A stretch of 9,194 nucleotides of DNA from JAQVPN01 sp036170435 (lineage in GTDB: Bacteria; Patescibacteriota; Gracilibacteria; BD1-5; UBA6164). The notes under the pieces were generated by a model. It saw nothing but the letters and a program-made list of their open reading frames with translations. It ran no database searches and was not told where the DNA came from. Made by a program: the position numbers and the translations under genes. Shown here piece by piece: positions 1 through 5,071 of this stretch. How positions within the stretch are numbered: the stretch's first letter is position 1; every line of letters begins with the position of its first letter. The stretch covers positions 1 to 9,194 of the forward strand of contig JAVHPF010000074.1 in assembly GCA_036170435.1 (NCBI GenBank), read 5' to 3'.

Positions 1-900
1 GCATCTTATTTCTATAATGAACCAAAAAAATATGATTATGGGACAAAAGCTGTTCAAGTAGATGCGCTATGTAATGGTAAAGTTACAGCATCAACTCCAA
101 GTGAAGCAATAAAAACTGTATATTTAGTAAATAATGTTGTAGATATAGACCCAAATCAAAAAGATTGGAATAATTGAGCAAATTATCTACTTGAAATGTG
201 ATGAGTATGATGAAGTAATATAATAACAAAAGAACCTACTGAAGTTTGTGAAAGAACAGTTGATTCTTCTCAAATAGCATTTGATATAAGTACAGTTATT
301 GAATGATGAAGTTTAGATCTTTGAAAAAATATTATACATCTATCTTTCTCTAGTAATACACCAATACAAAGAGTTGATTTATATGTTTGAGATAAAAAAT
401 CTAGTTCTACAGATATAGCAAAATTAAAAAAATCTAGTTTAGATTTAAATGTAAATATAACTGATTTAAGCCAAAAAGTAAAAGTAGTATTAATTGATGA
501 AAATTATTATTCAAGTTCAAAATATGTTGATTGATCTGATTCTACAAATATTCCAGACTCAACATCTAATACAAGTACTTGAACAGAATCTAATACAAAT
601 ACTTCTACATCTTCTATTCCAGACATAATTATAAAAAATCCCCGAGCTTGAAATATAAAAATCTTTGAAGATCAAAGTTTCAATTTCAGATTTGATGCAT
701 CTGATAAATCTGGTATAAGTGCTATAAATTTAACATCTGATTGAAAAGAAATAATTACTGGACTTCCTGAATGAACAAATGTTTATGCAGTTAATTGAAG
801 TGATTTATGAGTTTGAAATCATATAGTTACAGTTGAAGCTATAAATAATAATTTTTCTAAAAATTCAAAAGATATAAGTGTAGAAGTAATGGCAAGATAA
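1..900 (+). CDS. C-terminal part of an exported Ig-like-domain protein, possibly a class A penicillin-binding protein (5' end outside window)
   Basis: Frame 1 is open from the window edge to a TAA at 898-900 (299 residues visible) once TGA is read as Gly. By hand count it carries 17 TGA against 4 GGN glycine codons. The first ~95 residues contain two cysteines (window residues 24 and 83) and the stretch VQVDALCNGKV, then DPNQKDW. This loosely resembles the tail that follows the transpeptidase domain in CPR-type PBP1A proteins, but the catalytic motifs would lie upstream and are not visible, so this is inference. Residues ~100-175 look like one beta-rich Ig-like module. Residues ~179-208 are a low-complexity Ser/Thr/Asn linker, typical of surface proteins. 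Residues ~209-297 form a second Ig-like module (IKIFEDQSFNFRF to GNHIVTVEA). The reading frame and extracellular character are well supported; the PBP assignment is weak. Any surface-anchored Ig-repeat protein would fit as well. Confidence 0.6.
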
Positions 901-914
901 TTTTGCAAAAAAAT

Positions 915-958
915 AAAAAAGTATTAAAATAAGCTCTTGTTTATTTTAATACTTTTTT
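915..958 (+). terminator. AT-rich intrinsic terminator hairpin between two + strand genes
   Basis: A perfect 18-bp inverted repeat pairs 915-932 with 941-958 around an 8-base loop (gctcttgt). The right arm ends in six T. It lies 14 bases after the stop of the upstream gene, and the next ATG (959) starts on the base after the right arm. The stem is almost entirely A/T, so the predicted stability is modest. The A-run on the left arm and T-run on the right would let it work on either strand. Confidence 0.7.
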
Positions 959-2188
959 ATGAATCAACAAACATATTATGATATGGTGACTGGAAAAGAA
1001 TATTTATTAGACCCTACTACAAAAAAGTGACATACTCAAATCGAACTTGAGTCTTTATTTGATTGATTGAAAAAAGATTGATTATATGATGCTAATAAAA
1101 TGAAATATTGATTTTTCCCTCCTGAATTATCTCATAAATTATATTTAATTGTTTGAAATGATTCTGAAAAAAAAGAAATAGTTTTAGATTATTTGATGAA
1201 AAATATAATAGATACTGAGCTAAAAAGAGAAGATTTTGTATTTATGTTTATTACAGACAGAACTGTAAAAACAAAAACTTGAGAAAAAAACATCAAAGAA
1301 TCACTTATAGTTAGAACAAATTATTACAAAGCTATTTGAGCAGTAGTTAAAAATAAAATCAAAAAAATAATTAATCCAAATACAGATAAAATTGAAGCTT
1401 CAAAACACAAAGAAATAATTGAAGAAATTGATACAATATCTGAATTTGCATGTTTTGCAGAAAATTTTGTAAAAAATAAAGAATCCTTTGATACAAAAAA
1501 AAGACAAATAATACATGAAACTTTGAAATCTATTTTTTGAGATACATCAACTATAATTATTCCAAGAGACAAAAATACTGATATAAGAATAATAAAATCT
1601 TGAATTAAAATAGAAAAATCAAATAATATAGATTTCAATAAAATAGAAAGAAAACTTTTCCCTATAACAGATGATTTAAGAAAATTTTTGAGTACTTCAG
1701 CTAATAAAATATGAACAGAAACAGTACTAACTTCAAGAACTCCAGATAATCTCTTCATAAAAAAAGATTTTGCATCAAAACTTGCTAGTTTTTTAAAACA
1801 TAATAAACAAGTTAAAGAATTAGCTTTGAATAAAGAACAATTAGAACTATTTTCAAGTAAAATATTAGAAAAAGATTTATCATGAGAAAATATAATAATA
1901 AATACAATTATAAAAAAATTATTAAATATACTAAATTCATGAACATCTAAATGATTATGATTCTATAATTTTTTGATAAATAAAGTTTTGAGAGGAAATA
2001 TTCCAGAACATTTACAAAAAAAAGTAGAACCAAAAATTAGAATTGATAGATCTAGAGAATATATTCAATATCAAAGAGATTTATTACTAAAAAAAGAAAC
2101 TCAAGTAAATCCAAATGTAATCACAATGTATGAAAAAGATGTTTTAATTCCTCTAGTTGAAGCTGTAAAAATCTATATGTCAAAATAA
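959..2188 (+). CDS. Unrecognised 409-residue cytosolic protein
   Basis: The frame is open from ATG 959 to TAA 2186-2188 with TGA as Gly (14 TGA against 2 GGN by hand count). Under the standard code only a 71-residue tail from 1973 would be called. I do not recognise the family. The protein starts MNQQTYYDMVTGKEY, has no signal peptide or membrane segment, and is rich in Lys, Ile and Asn. The middle (~residues 140-190) and end look helical, with many charged residues. FFPPELSHKLYLIVGNDSEKK (around residues 50-70) contains a VGND element, but no Walker A (GxxxxGKS/T) follows, so I make no nucleotide-binding claim. ATG 959 directly follows a terminator hairpin with no Shine-Dalgarno sequence, and ATG 983 is the next in-frame choice. 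A weak promoter (TTGCAA at 903-908, 16 bases, TAAAAT at 925-930) would give a short leader. The last codons are part of the following terminator stem. Confidence 0.75.
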
Positions 2189-2212
2189 ATTTTGACATAT
2201 AGATTTTTTTTT
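2167..2212 (+). terminator. Intrinsic terminator whose stem includes the last codons of the upstream gene
   Basis: A perfect 19-bp inverted repeat pairs 2167-2185 with 2190-2208, with a four-base loop (taaa) holding most of the TAA stop at 2186-2188. Nine T follow from 2204. The left arm is the coding sequence for the final residues (KIYMSK) of the upstream protein, so coding and termination share the same bases. It separates the upstream gene from the thrS leader, and its right arm contains TTGACA, a possible -35 element for that leader. Confidence 0.85.
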
Positions 2213-2219
2213 ATAAACT
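2192..2219 (+). promoter_or_regulatory. Candidate promoter for the thrS leader transcript
   Basis: A consensus -35 hexamer TTGACA lies at 2192-2197, inside the right arm of the preceding terminator. Possible -10 elements are TAAACT at 2214-2219 (spacer 16) or TATAAA at 2212-2217 (spacer 14, short). Transcription would begin near 2225, leaving about 25 bases before the leader peptide start. AT-rich sequence yields such matches by chance, so this is tentative. A start in this interval is needed because a terminator lies immediately upstream. Confidence 0.35.
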
Positions 2220-2251
2220 AGCATCATTAAATCATAACAAAAGGACGTATG

Positions 2252-2296
2252 ATGAGCCTAGCACAACTTGTAACCACTACTACTTCTATCTTCTAG
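2252..2296 (+). CDS. Threonine-rich leader peptide (attenuator of thrS)
   Basis: This is a 14-codon open frame, MSLAQLVTTTTSIF, ending in TAG at 2294-2296. Four consecutive threonine codons (ACC ACT ACT ACT) occupy 2273-2284. A clear ribosome binding site, AAAAGGA at 2239-2245, is 6 bases from ATG 2252. The adjacent in-frame ATG at 2249 would give MMSLAQLVTTTTSIF but is only 3 bases from the site, so 2252 is preferred. thrS itself has no such site. The peptide probably has no function of its own: its translation senses charged tRNA-Thr, as thrL and pheM do in E. coli (established for those operons, inferred here). The last three sense codons and the stop lie mostly within segment 1 of the attenuator. 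It uses no UGA codon. Confidence 0.8.
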   Translation: MSLAQLVTTTTSIF

Positions 2297-2376
2297 TAAA
2301 CTAGACAGATTTTTGTATTGCGCTAAACTTTAGTTCTTTTTCAAAATCTTCTAGAAATAGAAGATTTTTTTATTTT
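2288..2376 (+). promoter_or_regulatory. Ribosome-mediated transcription attenuator upstream of thrS
   Basis: Four segments can form mutually exclusive hairpins. Segment 1 (2288-2296, ATCTTCTAG) pairs with segment 2 (2301-2310, CTAGACAGAT): 9 bp with a bulged C2306 and loop TAAA. Segment 2, extended to 2313, pairs with segment 3 (2343-2354): CTAGA with TCTAG and AGATTTT with AAAATCT, 12 bp with the same bulged C; this is the antiterminator. Segment 3 pairs with segment 4 (2358-2368) as the terminator. Segments 1 and 3 both contain ATCTTCTAG. Expected logic: a ribosome held on the Thr codons (2273-2284) shields segment 1, so 2:3 forms and thrS is transcribed. A ribosome that reaches TAG 2294-2296 covers much of segment 2, so 3:4 forms and transcription stops. 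A ribosome stalled on the first Thr codon would end near 2285-2287 and leave segment 1 largely exposed, so stalling on the later Thr codons should count most. Confidence 0.8.
2343..2376 (+). terminator. Attenuator terminator (3:4 hairpin) before thrS
   Basis: A perfect 11-bp stem pairs 2343-2353 (aaaatcttcta) with 2358-2368 (tagaagatttt), closed by a GAAA tetraloop at 2354-2357. Seven T (2365-2371) and then ATTTT follow. It ends about 17 bases before the thrS ATG and after a leader peptide, so it must be conditional if thrS is to be expressed from the leader promoter. Confidence 0.85.
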
Positions 2377-2392
2377 ATAAATTAATATTATT

Positions 2393-4165
2393 ATGGAAAT
2401 CTCAACAAAAAGACATTCTCTGAGCCATATTATGGCACAAGCTGTAAAAAGCATTTACCCTGAAGTTAAAATGGCAATTGGACCTAATACTGATACTGGG
2501 TTTTATTATGATTTTGATTTTGGTGAAACTGAAGTTAAAGAAGAAAATCTAAAAGAAATAGAAAAAAAGATGAAAAATATCATCAAACAAAACCAAATTT
2601 TTGAATATGCTCCACTTCCAGTTGATGAAGCTATTAAAAAATTAGAAGAGATGTGAGAAATTTACAAAGTTGAAATGGCTAAAGATTTGAAAGAAAAATG
2701 AGAAACATCTCTTGGTTTTTATAAAAATATGAGTCAAAAAGGTGAATTAGCTTTCGAAGACATGTGTGCTGGTCCTCATGTAGAAAAAATGTCTCAAATT
2801 GATGAAAATGCATTCAAATTGGATAAAATTGCTGGAGCTTATTGGAGATGAGATTCTTCTAAGAAAATGCTTACTAGAATTTATGGACTTGCTTTTGATA
2901 CTAGAGAAGAATTAGAAAATCATGTTAGAATGATAGAAGAAGCTAAAAAAAGAGATCATAGAGTTCTTGGTAAAAAACTAAAATTATTTACAATTTCAGA
3001 TTTAGTTTGAGCTTGATTACCCCTTTTCCAACCAGCTTGAATGGTAATTAGAAAAGAACTTGAAAATTATCTTTGGGATTTACACAAAGCTCACGGATAT
3101 GATAGAGTTTGTACTCCTCATTTAGCTAAAGAAGATTTATATGTAACTAGTGGTCATGCTGGGCATTATTTAGAAGATATGTTTTCTGTTTATGGATGAA
3201 CTTCAAAAGAAAAATTTCACCTAAAACCAATGAACTGTCCTCATCATATGCAAATTTTTGCTGACAATCAATTTTCATATAGAGATATGCCTATTAGATA
3301 TTTTGAACCTGCAACGGTTTACAGAGATGAAAAAACTGGACAATTATCAGGACTTACTAGAGTTAGATCTATTACTCAAGATGACTGACATTTATTTTGT
3401 AGAGTTGGACAAATCAAAGATGAAGTAAAACTTATAACTGATATAATCAAAAAATTCTATGAAACTATGGGAATGCTTGATTCTTATTGGGTTTCACTAT
3501 CAGTTCGCGATGAAGAAGATAGAAGTAAATATTTAGGTTCAGATGATGTTTGGGAAAAAGCTGAATGAGCTTTAGAGGAAGCAGCAATTGCAAATGGTTT
3601 ACCATATAAAAGAATTCCTGGAGAAGCTGCATTTTATGGACCAAAACTAGATTTTATGTTCAAAGATTGTCTAGGAAGAGAATGGCAACTTGCAACTATT
3701 CAATGTGATTTTAACTTACCTGAAAGATTTAATTTAAGTTTTACAAATGAAGAATGAAATCCTGAAAGACCAGTTGTAATTCATAGAGCTGTTTCTGGAA
3801 GTTTAGAAAGATTTATGTGAATAATCATAGAGCACTTTGCTGGACTATTCCCTACTTGGTTATCTCCAAGACAAGTAATTATAGTTCCTGTTGCAGATAA
3901 ATTTGATGATTACGCAAAAGAATTAAATCAAAAATTAAAAGCTCTTGATATTAGATCTAGTGTTGATTATTCTACTGATAGTTTAAACAAAAAAGTTAGA
4001 AATGCTGAAACTTCAAAATATAATTATGTTTTAATTGTTTGAGAACAAGAAGTAGCTGACAATACAGTTTCAGTTAGAAATGTAAAAACTAAAGAACAAT
4101 TAACTGAAAAAGTAGAAGATTTCATAGAAAAAATAGTTGAAGAAATAAAAACAAGAAAATTGTAA
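2393..4165 (+). CDS. thrS: Threonyl-tRNA synthetase, form without the N-terminal TGS domain
   Basis: This 590-residue enzyme attaches threonine to tRNA-Thr in the cytosol using ATP. The N-terminal editing domain, which clears mischarged Ser-tRNA, starts at once with KRHSLSHIMAQAVK (HxxxH) and contains FEDMCAGPHV with its Cys and His. The class II core follows: KPMNCPHH (zinc Cys), motif 2 VYRDEKTGQLSGLTRVRSITQ leading into QDDGHLFC (zinc His), and motif 3 VIHRAVSGSLERFMGIIIEH (zinc His and motif Arg). The last ~100 residues are the anticodon-binding domain (QVIIVPVADKF onward). E. coli ThrRS has 642 residues; the ~60 missing here are the TGS domain. An in-frame TAA at 2378-2380 rules out a longer start. 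Glycine is 12 TGA to 24 GGN by hand count, the lowest UGA share among the larger clearly native genes here. There is no Shine-Dalgarno sequence at ATG 2393. Expression should be set by the threonine attenuator just upstream. Confidence 0.97.
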
Positions 4166-4174
4166 AAAGAATAA

Positions 4175-4203
4175 AGCACCACGTTAAGTGGTGCTATTTT
4201 TTT
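4175..4203 (+). terminator. Bidirectional terminator between convergent thrS and the 4194-4982 gene
   Basis: An 8-bp GC-containing stem pairs AGCACCAC (4175-4182) with GTGGTGCT (4188-4195), loop GTTAA, then A and seven T (4197-4203). It starts 10 bases after the thrS stop. On the minus strand the same stem is followed by TTTATTCTTTTT, so it can also end the opposing transcript, whose TAG stop (4194-4196) overlaps the right arm. Confidence 0.85.
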
Positions 4204-4982
4204 GAATCATATGATTCGACAAGAGCTTTAGTTCTTGGATTATCCAATGATCTAAGCAATTCGATAGACGAAGCTAAATCATCTGATACATCATCCATAA
4301 ATTTTTTGTTTCTTTCATAAGCTTCCTTTATATAGAAGTTAAAAATAGTACAAAAAATTTTCTGATTATCATGTATCCAAGTTGTTTCAAACAAACCCAA
4401 ATGATATGGGTCTCCTGATTCCTTACGGTACTTTTCATTTTGCTCGTCCAAGATGTTTTTAAAGTCATCAGAGCTCATACTTGAGTCCGGAGCTTTAAAT
4501 ATTTCACTTCTAAGAAAAACATCATTTAGATATTCTCTTACATTTGTACTACTCCCTTTATCAGTGGAATTATAAAGATATGGATGAGATAGATCTTCAA
4601 CAAACAAAGTTCTTACATCTGAACAAAGTTCTGATAAAAAAACATTTTCATAATGATATCTCTTGTAAAGTATACCTACGTTTATCTCGTCAAAACGAGG
4701 AATTCCTACAGAGATAATAATATCACGCAGGAAAGTATGGTAATACTTTTTCATGGGGTTAAACACTGGATCATTTTCACGATTTGCATATTTAACATCT
4801 AATTCAGAAAGCCCTTCTTTCCAAGATTCAATAAGCTCTGACAAAGTTTCATATTCATCATAAGAAACAAACTCAACTCCATGTTTTTCCAGCAAAATTT
4901 GCTCTTCTTCCTCAGAAATAAACTGACGAATAAGTTCAAGTGAAGCTTTGGGAATAGATTCCCAAACATTTAATATACACAT
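4194..4982 (-). CDS. Unrecognised 262-residue acidic protein, free of UGA glycine codons
   Basis: The start ATG is at 4980-4982, preceded by GAGGTGAT (4987-4994), an eight-base match to the anti-Shine-Dalgarno sequence. The upstream in-frame GTG at 4989-4991 lies inside that site and is rejected as a start. The stop is TAG. I do not recognise the family. The protein begins MCILNVWESIPKASLELIRQF, is rich in Glu, Asp, Tyr and Phe, and has no signal peptide or membrane segment; helical stretches dominate. FETTWIHDNQKIFCTIFNFYI (around residues 200-220) is the most hydrophobic part but contains charged residues. All 7 glycines are GGN, and 5 of 12 arginines are CGT, whereas neighbours use UGA for much of their glycine and AGA for nearly all arginine. 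It also looks visibly less AT-rich. These traits suggest recent acquisition from a standard-code donor. It is a monocistronic unit convergent with thrS. Confidence 0.8.
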   Translation of the reverse strand: MCILNVWESIPKASLELIRQFISEEEEQILLEKHGVEFVSYDEYETLSELIESWKEGLSELDVKYANRENDPVFNPMKKYYHTFLRDIIISVGIPRFDEINVGILYKRYHYENVFLSELCSDVRTLFVEDLSHPYLYNSTDKGSSTNVREYLNDVFLRSEIFKAPDSSMSSDDFKNILDEQNEKYRKESGDPYHLGLFETTWIHDNQKIFCTIFNFYIKEAYERNKKFMDDVSDDLASSIELLRSLDNPRTKALVESYDSKK

Positions 4983-4986
4983 ATTA

Positions 4987-4994
4987 ATCACCTC
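4987..4994 (-). promoter_or_regulatory. Strong Shine-Dalgarno site of the 4194-4982 gene
   Basis: On the minus strand GAGGTGAT is complementary to eight consecutive bases of the usual 16S rRNA tail and lies 4 bases before ATG 4982. The other genes whose starts are visible in the window have no comparable site, apart from the thrS leader peptide. The site decides the start in favour of ATG 4982 over GTG 4991. Confidence 0.75.
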
Positions 4995-5016
4995 TCTTTT
5001 TATTTTTATTTTCTTA

Positions 5017-5035
5017 TTTATAATTATTTATTATA
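5017..5035 (-). promoter_or_regulatory. Candidate -10 region for the 4194-4982 gene
   Basis: Minus-strand TATAAT (5035-5030) and TATAAA (5022-5017) lie in the AT-only stretch between the terminator of the upstream unit and the gene. No good -35 is visible: TTGCTT at 5044-5039 is 16 bases from the second box but matches the consensus poorly. Low sequence complexity makes this tentative. Confidence 0.25.
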
Positions 5036-5063
5036 AAAAAGCAAACCGATTAATCAGTTTGCT
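5035..5063 (-). terminator. Intrinsic terminator of the wall-hydrolase gene
   Basis: On the minus strand AGCAAAC (5063-5057) pairs with GTTTGCT (5046-5040), and six T (5040-5035) follow, the first shared with the stem. The inner GATTAATC palindrome (5048-5055) can extend the helix after one mismatch. It begins 9 bases beyond the TAA of the hydrolase gene and isolates that gene from the 4194-4982 gene downstream. Confidence 0.8.
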
Positions 5064-5071
5064 CTTTTATT

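Noticed and set aside
1324..1758. Minus-strand open frame of 144 codons, hydrophobic
   Set aside because: It is antisense to the middle of the 959-2188 gene. Its Leu/Ile/Phe/Ser-rich content is what the complement of A-rich coding sequence gives, and there is no start signal.
2209..2342. T-box riboswitch upstream of thrS
   Set aside because: No T-box consensus (AGGGUGGNACCGCG-like) or long Stem I is present, and the leader is too short. The Thr-codon peptide and alternative hairpins explain it better.
2393..4165. thrS and its neighbours as pseudogenes full of TGA stops
   Set aside because: The TGA codons fall at conserved glycines, the frames are otherwise intact, and the same pattern is seen in almost every gene of the window.
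4983..4991. GTG at 4989-4991 as the start of the 4194-4982 gene
   Set aside because: It overlaps the Shine-Dalgarno sequence GAGGTGAT itself, whereas ATG 4982 has usable spacing.
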